A DNA stretch of 64,000 nucleotides. Source: Lachnospiraceae bacterium. GTDB lineage: Bacteria; Bacillota; Clostridia; Lachnospirales; Lachnospiraceae. The stretch covers positions 34,878-98,877 of the forward strand of contig QXWO01000016.1 in NCBI GenBank assembly GCA_009911035.1. Direction: 5' to 3'. A model generated the notes under the pieces. The model made no database searches, was not told the origin of the DNA, and was given only the letters and a program-made list of their open reading frames with translations. The first letter of the stretch is position 1, and every line of letters begins with the position of its first letter. Below are positions 10,088-18,409 of the stretch, in pieces. Both the position numbers and the translations under genes were made by a program.

Positions 10088-10116
10088 TTGACTTTTACGG
10101 AAAAGGGAATTACACT
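10088..10116 (+). promoter_or_regulatory. Sigma-A promoter of htpG
   Basis: TTGACT, 17-base spacer, TACACT, just downstream of the CIRCE operator and about 60 bases before the htpG GTG start. Operator position and box spacing agree with a repressed heat-shock promoter. Confidence 0.8.
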
Positions 10117-10179
10117 TTATTTTAGTTTAGAGCGAATATCCTATTGTCAAGGAAGAGAAAGAAAAAGGAGTGAGCAATC

Positions 10180-12378
10180 GTGGCAGAGAAACACGGAAAT
10201 TTATCAATCAATAGTGAAAACATATTCCCGATTATTAAGAAATGGCTGTATTCAGACCATGACATCTTTTTCAGGGAATTAATATCCAATGGCTGTGATG
10301 CCATTACCAAGCTGAAAAAGCTGGATATGATGGGAGAATATTCTTTACCGGAGGATTATAAGGGCAAAATCGATGTTCTTGTCAATCCGGAAGAAAAGAC
10401 CCTTAAATTTATTGACAATGGTATCGGTATGACGGCGGATGAGGTGGAGGAGTATATCAACCAGATCGCTTTTTCCGGTGCAACGGATTTTATTGCAAAA
10501 TATAAGGACAAGACCAATGAAGACCAGATAATCGGTCATTTCGGACTTGGATTTTATTCCGCTTTCATGGTAGCGGATGAAGTGCACATTGATTCCCTTT
10601 CCTGGCAGGAAGGCGCAAAGCCGGTACACTGGGAATGTGACGGCGGCACGGAATTTGACATGAAAGAAGGGGACAGAGAGCAGGTAGGAACCACCATCAC
10701 CCTTTTTGTAAATGAGGATGTGCTGGAATTCTGCAATGAGTACAAGGCAAGGGAAGTCATTAAGAAATACTGTTCCTTCATGCCCACAGAGATTTATCTT
10801 TCCAAGGAAAATACCAAGGAAACCCAGACGATCGATGCGGACGAAAAGCTGGATACAGATACATTAGTTGAGGAAATCAAGCCGGAGAAGGAAGAAGATA
10901 AATTAAGATATAAAATCATCAGACGCCCCGAGCTTCTCAATGAGACAAAGCCTTTGTGGATGAAACACCCCAACGACTGCACTAGGGAAGAATATCTTGA
11001 ATTTTACCGCAAGGTATTTCAGGATTACAAAGAGCCTTTGTTCTGGATTCATCTGAATATGGATTATCCTTTCAACTTAAAGGGGATCTTGTACTTCCCT
11101 AAAATCAATATGGAATATGAGTCAATTGAAGGGGTTATCAAGTTATACAACAATCAGGTGTTTATCGCAGACAATATCAAAGAAGTCATTCCGGAATTTT
11201 TGATGCTCCTAAAAGGCGTTATTGACTGCCCTGACCTGCCTCTTAACGTATCCAGAAGCGCATTGCAGAATGACGGCTTTGTGAAGAAGATTTCCGATTA
11301 CATCTCCAAGAAGGTAGCGGACAAACTTTCCGGCATGTGCAAGACAGAGAAAGAAGAATACGAAAAATACTGGGATGATATCAGTCCGTTTATTAAATTC
11401 GGATGCCTGAAAGATGACAAATTCTGTGAGAAGATGACAGATTATATCCTGTTCAGGAACTTAGACGGCAAGTATCTGACACTTCCCGAATGCCTCGAAG
11501 TCAGCAAGAGTGACCCGGATGGAGCGGAAAAAGAAGACACAGCTGGAAAAGCCACAAACGAAGAAGAAAACAAAGAGGAGCAGACAGAGGACAAAAAGGC
11601 AGAAGAATCTGCAGACACAGAGAGTCAGGAGACGGAAGAAGCGGATGAAACAGTGGAGGACGGTGCAGAGGAATCCGTTGAAGCTGCGGAAGCAGACATC
11701 GTTGACGCTGACGGAAATGTGATCAGCACCCCAGAAGACGGGGAGGAGGACGAAGAAGAAAAGAAGGAAAAGGTCATTTATTATGTAACCGACGAGAAGC
11801 AGCAGGGACAGTATATCAGCATGTTTAAGGCTGCCAAAATGGATGCGGTGATACTCACACACAATATTGACCAACCTTTCATTTCCCAGTTAGAGTCCAA
11901 AAACGAGGGCATAAAGTTCCAGAGAATTGATGCCGATCTGACAGACACCTTCAAGGCTAAAACCAGCAAAAAGACAGAGAAGGAGTTAGAGGAAGCCGCC
12001 GAATCTATCAGTAAGGTAATGAAGAAAGTCCTTAAAAAGGACAAGATCACCATTAAGGTCGAGAAACTGAAAAACAAGAAGATATCCTCCATGATCACCC
12101 TTTCCGAGGAGAGCCGGAGAATGCAGGATATGATGAAGATGTATGCTATGCCCGGCATGGACATGGGCGGTATGGGCAAAGAAGGAGAGACTTTGATCCT
12201 CAATGCCAGCCACCCGCTGGTACAGTATATTATGGAACACACAGAAGGCGACAATGTGGATATGATATGCGAACAGCTTTATGACCTTGCATTGATACAG
12301 CATGCGCCTCTTGAACCGGAAGCAATGAGCAAGTTCGTGGCAAGAAGCAATGATATCATGATGTTGCTGGCAAAATAG
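10180..12378 (+). CDS. htpG: HSP90-family chaperone HtpG with acidic insert
   Basis: 732-residue Hsp90. The N-terminal GHKL ATPase shows NGCDAI, DNGIGMT and GHFGLGFYSAF, and the middle and C-terminal domains follow. It starts at GTG with AAGGAG nine bases ahead. It is about 100 residues longer than E. coli HtpG (624). The extra length is mostly an 85-90-residue acidic, low-complexity stretch at about residues 443-530, rich in Glu, Asp, Lys, Thr and Ser, placed inside the middle domain just before the strand reading VIYYVTDEK. The upstream CIRCE indicates HrcA control, unlike B. subtilis htpG. The gene is monocistronic, with a hairpin terminator after it. Confidence 0.95.
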   Translation: MAEKHGNLSINSENIFPIIKKWLYSDHDIFFRELISNGCDAITKLKKLDMMGEYSLPEDYKGKIDVLVNPEEKTLKFIDNGIGMTADEVEEYINQIAFSGATDFIAKYKDKTNEDQIIGHFGLGFYSAFMVADEVHIDSLSWQEGAKPVHWECDGGTEFDMKEGDREQVGTTITLFVNEDVLEFCNEYKAREVIKKYCSFMPTEIYLSKENTKETQTIDADEKLDTDTLVEEIKPEKEEDKLRYKIIRRPELLNETKPLWMKHPNDCTREEYLEFYRKVFQDYKEPLFWIHLNMDYPFNLKGILYFPKINMEYESIEGVIKLYNNQVFIADNIKEVIPEFLMLLKGVIDCPDLPLNVSRSALQNDGFVKKISDYISKKVADKLSGMCKTEKEEYEKYWDDISPFIKFGCLKDDKFCEKMTDYILFRNLDGKYLTLPECLEVSKSDPDGAEKEDTAGKATNEEENKEEQTEDKKAEESADTESQETEEADETVEDGAEESVEAAEADIVDADGNVISTPEDGEEDEEEKKEKVIYYVTDEKQQGQYISMFKAAKMDAVILTHNIDQPFISQLESKNEGIKFQRIDADLTDTFKAKTSKKTEKELEEAAESISKVMKKVLKKDKITIKVEKLKNKKISSMITLSEESRRMQDMMKMYAMPGMDMGGMGKEGETLILNASHPLVQYIMEHTEGDNVDMICEQLYDLALIQHAPLEPEAMSKFVARSNDIMMLLAK

Positions 12379-12422
12379 CAGGACGCAAATGCGCCGAAAG
12401 GCCTGCGAAAAATTCAGAATAG

Positions 12423-12469
12423 AGCCGGTACGGCACGGGGAACATCACTCCGGGCTGTGCCGGTTTTTT
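12423..12469 (+). terminator. Rho-independent terminator after htpG
   Basis: Twelve-pair stem (12423-12434 with 12454-12465, several G-U pairs) closed by a GC-rich core GCCGG/CCGGT, followed by a run of six T. It lies 45 bases after the htpG stop. Confidence 0.75.
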
Positions 12470-12553
12470 GCATCTGTAAGCGGGCCTGTATAATGCCCTT
12501 GCATGTATAAAGTTTGTCTGCTATATTTAACAGAAAGACAGGAGGGAGATCTC

Positions 12554-13681
12554 ATGGATACACAGGAATTGAAAAACCAGGTAAATGAGTTGATTAGGAG
12601 CCAGAAATACGACGAAATTGAGCCGTTACTTTTTTCACACAGGGAAAAGACGAGAAATGACAATGACCTTGCCGTTACCTACTATTTGTGTGCGGTTTAT
12701 AAGCAGGAGAAAACGGCAGCCCAGCCCGTGATTTTTTCAAAAGTCTTAAGTGTGGAGGAGTTAATGGGGCGCTATACCGTTTTAAAATTTTATTTAAGGC
12801 GGATTGATTTTGATGTGGCGGATAGTTTGGAAGAATTCCAGCAGTTTCTGATAGAAGCCCGGGTATCTCCCCATGAACTGTTGCGGGTCATTGATTACTG
12901 TGTGGTACATAAAGAGAAGGTATTAAAAGCTATAGAAGGCGGCCTGCCACAGAAGGCAGCAGGTGGTTTAAGGGCAATGCCGGAAAGAGGAGAAACCTGC
13001 AACGGGGCGGCGGATGCGGAGGAAATATGTTTTATCATCTGTACCAACGATCCTGTTTATGCCCAGGAATGTATCTATTATATTGATCATCTAAAGGTGC
13101 CGGAAGGGATGCAGATCGATATTCTTACGGTAGAGGAAGCAAAGTCCCTGACTGCAGGCTATAATGAGGCCATGAAGTACTCCCGGGCCAAATACAAGGT
13201 ATACCTGCACCATGACACGTTTATTGTCAATCCGGATTTCATCCGGGATTGTGTGGATATTTTTAAAAATGATCCGCAGGTGGGCATGATTGGAAATGTG
13301 GGAGTCGACAGGATGCCCGTTACAGGCGTGATGTGGGATGTAGACCGATATGGGATGCTGTATGAGCAGCATGTCTATGAGACGGAGCTGCTTTCCAATC
13401 CCATTAGCCCGGACATGCCCTACATGGAAGCGGAAGCTATAGACGGATTTATTATGATCACCCAGTATGATGTCCCATGGCGGGAAGATTTGTTTACCAA
13501 GTGGGATTTTTATGACTGCTCCCAGAGTATGGAATTCATCCGGCATGGGTATAAGGTGATAATCCCCAATATGAAAGAGCCGTGGTGTGTGCATGACTGC
13601 GGTTTTATAGATTTTAGAAATTATGACGGGGAAAAGGCCAAGTATGTTGCGGAATATATGTCCGGCGGCAGGTGCAGATGA
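12554..13681 (+). CDS. Glycosyltransferase family 2-like (StrF-type) protein
   Basis: 375 residues from the ATG at 12554, chosen because a strong AGGAGGGAG site precedes it. A helical N-terminal region (about 1-150) leads into a GT-A-like domain starting EICFIICTNDP, with the YKVYLHHDT motif (probable metal/nucleotide-sugar site) and a WDFYDCSQ segment, as in the Glyco_tranf_2_5/StrF family. It probably transfers a sugar in cell-surface or glycoprotein assembly. The acceptor is unknown. It is followed 81 bases later by the split SpoIID-like gene, so it could be sporulation-associated. Confidence 0.75.
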   Translation: MDTQELKNQVNELIRSQKYDEIEPLLFSHREKTRNDNDLAVTYYLCAVYKQEKTAAQPVIFSKVLSVEELMGRYTVLKFYLRRIDFDVADSLEEFQQFLIEARVSPHELLRVIDYCVVHKEKVLKAIEGGLPQKAAGGLRAMPERGETCNGAADAEEICFIICTNDPVYAQECIYYIDHLKVPEGMQIDILTVEEAKSLTAGYNEAMKYSRAKYKVYLHHDTFIVNPDFIRDCVDIFKNDPQVGMIGNVGVDRMPVTGVMWDVDRYGMLYEQHVYETELLSNPISPDMPYMEAEAIDGFIMITQYDVPWREDLFTKWDFYDCSQSMEFIRHGYKVIIPNMKEPWCVHDCGFIDFRNYDGEKAKYVAEYMSGGRCR

Positions 13682-13707
13682 ACTGGCCCACCGTCCCAAC
13701 GGTAAAG

Positions 13708-13735
13708 AACGGTTCCTGCGCTTTGGCATACTATA
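13708..13735 (+). promoter_or_regulatory. Possible sigma-K-type promoter for split SpoIID-like gene
   Basis: AAC at 13708-13710, a 16-base spacer and CATACTATA at 13727-13735. This fits the Bacillus sigma-K pattern (AC, 16-17 bases, CATAnnnTA) and also resembles the sigma-E -10. It ends 27 bases before the ATG at 13763. Sequence match only; the motif is short and could occur by chance. Confidence 0.4.
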
Positions 13736-13762
13736 TGGTAAATATAGTTGCAGAGGTATTTT

Positions 13763-14461
13763 ATGCCTAAAAATATTTTTCACAGTGCCCAGGCAGATAC
13801 GGGATATTCCGGTAAATTACAGATCAACGTGACTTCCACGCTGGGACTTATTCCCATACCCGATGCCACAGTGACAATTTCCTATACCGGTGTACCGGAT
13901 GTTACAGTGGAAAAACTTAACACTGACTCATCCGGTCAGACACAGGAGATCGACCTGCCTGCGCCTCCTGTTGAATACAGCTTAGAGCCGGTGGAGCAGC
14001 AGCCCTATTCAGAGTATAACATACAGGTGGAGGCTCCCGGATATGAGCCTTTGCTGGTATCGGGAACAGAAATCCTGGCGGATGTGACGGCAGTGCAGCC
14101 TATCAGTCTTACGCCTTTAGAGGAGGCTGACCGACAGGAGGAAGTGATTGTGATACCGGATCATACCCTGTTCGGGGAGTATCCGCCCAAGATACCCGAG
14201 GATGAGATCAAGCCTATGGACGAGAGTGGGGAGATTGTCTTAAGCAGGGTGGTGATACCGGAATATGTAGTTGTGCATGACGGCGACCCCAATGATTCAT
14301 CTGCCCCAAATTATTACGTGCGGTACCGGGACTACATCAAAAACGTAGTGTCTTCAGAAATCTACGCGACCTGGCCCGACAGCGCTATCTATGCCAACAC
14401 GCTGGTGATTATGTCTTTTACTTTAAACAGGGTATATACGGAGTGGTACCGGAATCAATAG
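13763..14461 (+). pseudogene. N-terminal part of interrupted SpoIID-like, peptidoglycan-binding protein
   Basis: Opens at ATG 13763 with an AGAGG site, reads 231 residues up to EWYRN, then two codons into the inserted element reaches a stop. Residues about 15-120 form a beta-rich, carboxypeptidase-regulatory-like domain. From about 165 the sequence resembles the SpoIID domain (IPEYVVVHDG, YIKNVVSSEIYATWP). The remainder of the gene lies at 18408-18980 in the matching frame. SpoIID is a lytic transglycosylase needed for forespore engulfment, and its relatives trim peptidoglycan. As it stands the gene is split, but removal of 14456-18407 restores a continuous 421-residue ORF. Confidence 0.85.
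14446..14455 (+). repeat. attL core of the inserted element
   Basis: GTACCGGAAT, identical to 18398-18407 at the other boundary. The bases on either side differ, so the shared core is exactly 10 bases. It encodes part of the WYRN junction of the host protein. Confidence 0.85.
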
Positions 14462-14486
14462 ATTTTTAGGAAAAAATTTTTCACAA

Positions 14487-14515
14487 TTGTATTTTGAAAT
14501 ATTTGCAGGTATAAT
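14487..14515 (+). promoter_or_regulatory. Sigma-A-type promoter of the cargo gene
   Basis: TTGTAT, 17-base spacer, TATAAT, about 70 bases before the ATG of the secreted protein and just inside the left end of the element. This implies vegetative expression of the cargo independent of the host gene. Confidence 0.65.
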
Positions 14516-14586
14516 TGATCTGTGCAGGAAATTTATGGATTAATGGGATAAAGAAGAAAAATATAAAATACAAATGGAGGCTGGAC

Positions 14587-16239
14587 ATGAGCAGGATCAG
14601 GAAAATTGTGAGATTATTTGCACTGACAGCAGCGGCTGTGGCAATTGCTTTGGGGGGAACAGGAAATCTGGGAAGCAGTCCCATGTGCGCGGAGGCAGCT
14701 GGGCGGCCTGTTGCCATCAGCTCCTGTGTGATCACAGGAGACGAAGTGCTGTGTCAGATTCGGGCAGACAGTGTGCCTTCCAGTGATGACGGCAAATTTT
14801 ATGTGTATGCAGATGAAGTTTATCTGGACGGTACGGCAGGAAAGGTGGTTGCGTCCGTGGAGGCTGGGCAGTCGGTTTCCGTAAGTTTTCCGCTGAACCA
14901 CAATACGCCGGATTCCAACTTAAGCCGTAAGTTTCTGATTGCCGTGAAGCGGGGCGGTCAGATGTATCAGGTCAGTGACGAGCATTATATTACGAACCCG
15001 GAAGCCATTGCTGCCTATACCTCTCCAAGAATGGATACGGGAATCAAAGGTATTCTGCCCGATGTTGGCAGGATCTCCGTCAACGAATTACAGGATCTTG
15101 GGATAAAGCAGGTTATTTACAATATCCATATTGATGATATCTGTTCCGGGGAAGGCGTTCCCGGTGCAGTGCCTTTTAGTTACAATGGACAGACTTACTA
15201 CTTCGACTCGGGGCTTTTGGGTAACTATGACGCGCTGGTTAAAGCGCTGAACGGATATGGAATGCAGGTCACACTGGTTCTTTTGAACGGCGGCACCGGT
15301 GCCTATGGACAGGATCTGACCCATCCATTGGCAAGGGGAGGGGTATGTCCGGGATATGCCCTGAATGTGGCGGATGATGCGGGTATCAGCCACCTGAAAG
15401 CGATAGGCGCGTTCCTGGGACAGCGCTATTCGGGAAAATCCGGCTGCGGCCAGGTAGATAACTGGATTGTGGGCAATGAGGTCAACGCCCGTACATCCTG
15501 GTGGTATACCAGTTCCACCTCCCTTGACCTGAATGTGAACACTTATGTGAAGGCATTCCGAATTTTGTATAATGAGATCAAGAGCATGAACGGCAATGCA
15601 CGGATCTATAATTCCATTGACCAGGAGTGGAACCGGAAATCCAATCCGGGCAGTTTTCTGGCAAAAGAGTATCTGGACCAGTTTAATTATTATATAAACC
15701 GGGAGGGGAATATTGACTGGGGGCTTTCTTACCATCCCTATAATTCGCCTTTATACGACCCGTATGCATGGAACGGTCCGGCGGTATGGGTGAAGGACAA
15801 TCTCTCCACACCGTATATCACCATGCAGAATATTGATATCCTGATCGACTATATGCATCAGTCCAAATTTTTAAATCCTTCCGGTCAGGTACGGAGCATT
15901 TCCCTTGCGGAAATCGGCTATACTTCCGATTTTGGCACGGACAAGCAGGAAGCATCTGTTGCCTATGGCTATCTGAAAGCGGCCTCCATCCCGGAAGTGG
16001 ATGCGTTTATGCTGTTCAGGCAGACCGATGATGCCCACGAAATGGAAAGCCGTCTGGCACTGGGGCTGATTGATTTGAACGGAAATAGAAAGCCGGCCTA
16101 CGAGATTTATAAAAATCTGGGGACTGCCAATGAGGCCGCAGCGAAAGCGAGGGCTTCTGAGATCATTGGTATGGATATTGACCAGATGATAGGACAGAAC
16201 ATTGTTTGGACCAGAGAAGGAAACGGTGTTGTACAGTAA
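14587..16239 (+). CDS. Secreted glycosidase-like protein (DUF5722-like TIM barrel)
   Basis: 550 residues from the ATG at 14587, which has GGAGG six bases ahead. A signal peptide (charged start, hydrophobic core about residues 9-24, AEAA cleavage region) predicts secretion. A small beta domain follows, then a glycoside-hydrolase-like barrel with NWIVGNEVNA, where the Asn-Glu could be acid/base, and SLAEIGYTS, where the Glu could be nucleophile. This is the arrangement of clan GH-A-like DUF5722 proteins, by memory of the family. The substrate is unknown. It is the only obvious cargo of the inserted element. Confidence 0.7.
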   Translation: MSRIRKIVRLFALTAAAVAIALGGTGNLGSSPMCAEAAGRPVAISSCVITGDEVLCQIRADSVPSSDDGKFYVYADEVYLDGTAGKVVASVEAGQSVSVSFPLNHNTPDSNLSRKFLIAVKRGGQMYQVSDEHYITNPEAIAAYTSPRMDTGIKGILPDVGRISVNELQDLGIKQVIYNIHIDDICSGEGVPGAVPFSYNGQTYYFDSGLLGNYDALVKALNGYGMQVTLVLLNGGTGAYGQDLTHPLARGGVCPGYALNVADDAGISHLKAIGAFLGQRYSGKSGCGQVDNWIVGNEVNARTSWWYTSSTSLDLNVNTYVKAFRILYNEIKSMNGNARIYNSIDQEWNRKSNPGSFLAKEYLDQFNYYINREGNIDWGLSYHPYNSPLYDPYAWNGPAVWVKDNLSTPYITMQNIDILIDYMHQSKFLNPSGQVRSISLAEIGYTSDFGTDKQEASVAYGYLKAASIPEVDAFMLFRQTDDAHEMESRLALGLIDLNGNRKPAYEIYKNLGTANEAAAKARASEIIGMDIDQMIGQNIVWTREGNGVVQ

Positions 16240-16316
16240 ACAATAAGCCAGGCTCTTTGAACAGGGCTGGCGGCTGAAACAACGGATGCCAGGCTGCGCC
16301 AGACATCTTTATGGTA

Positions 16317-16356
16317 ACAAACGCTGCCACGGATTGCGAAACAGTTTCGTGTAATA
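16317..16356 (+). repeat. Dispersed intergenic repeat, copy A
   Basis: 40-base segment beginning ACAAACGCTGCCACG. It matches the copy at 32504-32543 at about 30 of 40 positions, with the first 15 identical, and lies next to a hairpin. The copy lies inside the inserted element. Confidence 0.6.
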
Positions 16357-16358
16357 AG

Positions 16359-16398
16359 TGCGTTCAGATGAAGGCATCAGGGCCTTTGTCTGAACGCA
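16359..16398. terminator. Stem-loop after the cargo gene
   Basis: Seventeen-position stem (16359-16375 with 16382-16398, two mismatches) starting TGCGTTCAG. It lacks a long T run, so termination is uncertain. The 276-base gap around it otherwise holds only the dispersed repeat and the leader of the small ORF. Confidence 0.45.
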
Positions 16399-16515
16399 TT
16401 GTTATGATAAGCAGGTTTGCAGCCCAATTCCTTTTCAGGAACAAAACACCTTTGAATACAAACAAAAACAGGCACATAATCATGTAAAGAGGAACCAGAA
16501 AAAGGGTGTATTTAC

Positions 16516-16746
16516 ATGATTTGCAGCACAGGAACCGGCAAGGAATCGATCCTGAACTATAAGGGCAGGCCGGTAAAAGTAACAGAAGAGTTTCCGGAAC
16601 AGCCAGACCGGGGAGCAGAGGAGGAATTTTCAGGCAGGCTGAAAGCAATTTGTTTAGAAAAGCTGGAGAATATGGCCGGGCAGGGAGCGGATTCGCCTTC
16701 TTTATTTTCACACGCAAAGGATAAGGGGGAATGGGGCGTTGGGTAA
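16516..16746 (+). CDS. Small ORF coupled to the serine recombinase
   Basis: 76 residues, acidic, with no recognised domain. It has an AAAGGG site about 10 bases before its ATG, and its stop lies eight bases inside the recombinase start, so the two would be translationally coupled. A small protein beside a large serine recombinase could be a recombination directionality factor; that is inference from position only. Confidence 0.5.
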   Translation: MICSTGTGKESILNYKGRPVKVTEEFPEQPDRGAEEEFSGRLKAICLEKLENMAGQGADSPSLFSHAKDKGEWGVG

Positions 16747-18409
16747 AAGGGTGAGGACGCTGCTCCGGGTTTCCTCAAAACAGCAGTTACATGACGACGA
16801 CATTCCTATGCAGCGGGCACAGGCAAAGCAGTACATAGCCGGACGTCCTGACTGGGTGTTTGACAAAGAATATATGGAAAAGGCGGTGTCGGCCTACAAA
16901 AACAGCGTGGAGGAGAGGGAAGTTTTGCAGGAGATCCTCTCCGATGCAAGAGAGCGGAAGTTTGAGGTGCTTCTTGCTTACATGTCGGACAGGATAGGCA
17001 GGCAGGAGGAATACAGCTTTTATGTGGCGGCGCTGAACCGTCTTGGCATTGAGGTGTGGACGATCAGGGACGGCCAGCTAAAGACCGAAGATCATATTGA
17101 TAAACTTTTGAACTACATCCGCTTCTGGCAGAACGAGGGAGAAAGCAAAAAGACCAGTATGCGGGTGCGGGATACACAAAGGGAAATGGTCCGGGCGGGA
17201 AAGTTTACCGGGGGCAAAGCCCCATATGGCTACAGACTGGTCCCCTCCGGTATTGTCAGCAGCCATGGAAGGCTGCTGAAAAAGCTGGAGATTGTGGAGG
17301 AAAAGGCACAGGTAGTCAGGAAAATATATGATCTGGCCCTTTATCACGGGATGGGATACTGCAAAATTGCAGAGGAACTAAACAGGCAGGGGATTCCTGC
17401 CATAACGGCACAGAAATGGAAAGCCGGAACCATACGCGGGATATTGACTAATCCGGTTTATATGGGGTATCTGGCAATCGACCGGAGAGTTCATTATGAC
17501 ACACATGTCAGAGTGGATAGAAGGGACTGGATATACTCTGATCACCAGATAACGGAGCTGATAGTGGTACCACAAGAAACTTGGGAGAAAGTACAGGAGA
17601 TTCGCGAGGCAAGAAAAGAAAAATTGGATGCCGCCCACAGAAAATCATCAGAAAAGTATAAGGCACAGTACAACACCCCCTTCAGTACGGCAGGAAAGCT
17701 TGCGCTGACCGGCCTGGCAGTATGCGGATACTGCGGCAGAAAACTGAAAAACGGAAGCTATTGCAGCCACTGGACGACAAAAGACGGGAAGAAAAAGGCT
17801 GCATTTACAGGCAGATACGTGTGTCCCTCCAAGTGCCCGGAACGTGTCTGTTATTCACAAAACTATCTGGAGAGCCTAGTATTTCAAATTGTGGAAAAAA
17901 GTCTGGCGCGCTTAGAACCCATAGATGTGCAGGAAGAATTACAAAAGAAGCAGGGCCGGCACAGGCAGGGGATGCAAAAGGAACTGGAACGCGTACAGAA
18001 ACAGCAGAAAACGCTGAAATCGGATATCCTGACATTGGAAGAAAAGATACCAGAGGCCATCAGGGGAGACTATTATTTCAGTGCCGGGAAACTTGCTTCC
18101 ATGATAAAGGAAAAGGAGCGGATCTATGAAGAATTGGAGGAGAAAGGGCAACAGATAAAGGAGAAATTAACCGATCAGGTCGATATAGGCGGATTGGGGG
18201 CGGAGTTGACCGTCCCGTTTCCTGATTGGAGGGAGATATTTAAAAGTACAGAAATAAAGACAAAGAAAATGCTTTTATTTTCCATGATTGACCAGATTGA
18301 AGTAAAGGACGAAAGCATCCATATCAAATACAAGGTCGGGAAGGGGACTTTTGAGCCAACCCATGATACATCTCCCCTTAAAACTATTGGCTTCCCCGTA
18401 CCGGAATAA
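16739..18409 (+). CDS. Large serine recombinase
   Basis: 556 residues. The resolvase domain has the catalytic serine in LLRVSSKQQ (about Ser12) and SDRIGR. A recombinase domain (about 160-265, GKAPYGYRL and TNPVYMGYL) follows, then a zinc ribbon (CGYCG about 331-335, CPSKC and a further Cys), a long coiled coil (about 395-470) and a C-terminal tail. The start is TTG after AAGGGGGA; a GTG at 16751 is an alternative. The stop TAA overlaps attR. In the excised circle the last codons would read through the core into SIDF and a new stop. It is the likely integrase and excisionase of the element. Confidence 0.93.
   Translation: MGKRVRTLLRVSSKQQLHDDDIPMQRAQAKQYIAGRPDWVFDKEYMEKAVSAYKNSVEEREVLQEILSDARERKFEVLLAYMSDRIGRQEEYSFYVAALNRLGIEVWTIRDGQLKTEDHIDKLLNYIRFWQNEGESKKTSMRVRDTQREMVRAGKFTGGKAPYGYRLVPSGIVSSHGRLLKKLEIVEEKAQVVRKIYDLALYHGMGYCKIAEELNRQGIPAITAQKWKAGTIRGILTNPVYMGYLAIDRRVHYDTHVRVDRRDWIYSDHQITELIVVPQETWEKVQEIREARKEKLDAAHRKSSEKYKAQYNTPFSTAGKLALTGLAVCGYCGRKLKNGSYCSHWTTKDGKKKAAFTGRYVCPSKCPERVCYSQNYLESLVFQIVEKSLARLEPIDVQEELQKKQGRHRQGMQKELERVQKQQKTLKSDILTLEEKIPEAIRGDYYFSAGKLASMIKEKERIYEELEEKGQQIKEKLTDQVDIGGLGAELTVPFPDWREIFKSTEIKTKKMLLFSMIDQIEVKDESIHIKYKVGKGTFEPTHDTSPLKTIGFPVPE
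18398..18407 (+). repeat. attR core of the inserted element
   Basis: GTACCGGAAT, a direct repeat of 14446-14455. In one frame it encodes the end of the recombinase (VPE, stop at 18407-18409), in another the YRN of the host protein. CTATTG at 18384-18389 pairs symmetrically with CAATAG at 14456-14461 when the ends are joined. Confidence 0.85.

Larger units (their letters stand above)
14456..18407 (+). mobile_element. Skin-like intervening element with serine recombinase
   Basis: 3,952-bp insertion bounded by the 10-bp repeat GTACCGGAAT and lying inside a SpoIID-like gene. It carries a secreted glycosidase-like gene, a small ORF and a large serine recombinase whose stop codon overlaps the right boundary. 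Joining the host halves at the repeat keeps the reading frame (EWYRN followed by KGYNF). Joining the element ends gives a putative attP with CTATTG and CAATAG arms around the core. This matches developmentally excised elements such as skin in sigK, but it is far smaller and has no phage structural genes. Confidence 0.88.

Noticed and set aside
11510-11722. Basic 70-residue ORF in another frame of the htpG insert
   Set aside because: Created by the low-complexity acidic codons read out of frame; no start signal.
13091-13783. Long minus-strand ORF opposite the glycosyltransferase
   Set aside because: No domain pattern, no ribosome site, and it lies antisense to a clear gene with family motifs.
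15088-15735. 215-residue minus-strand ORF inside the secreted glycosidase-like gene
   Set aside because: Antisense shadow; no recognisable domain or start signal.
14456-18407. Ordinary prophage or transposon
   Set aside because: No structural phage genes, no transposase, no terminal inverted repeats at the ends; the boundaries are a short direct core and the recombinase is a large serine type.
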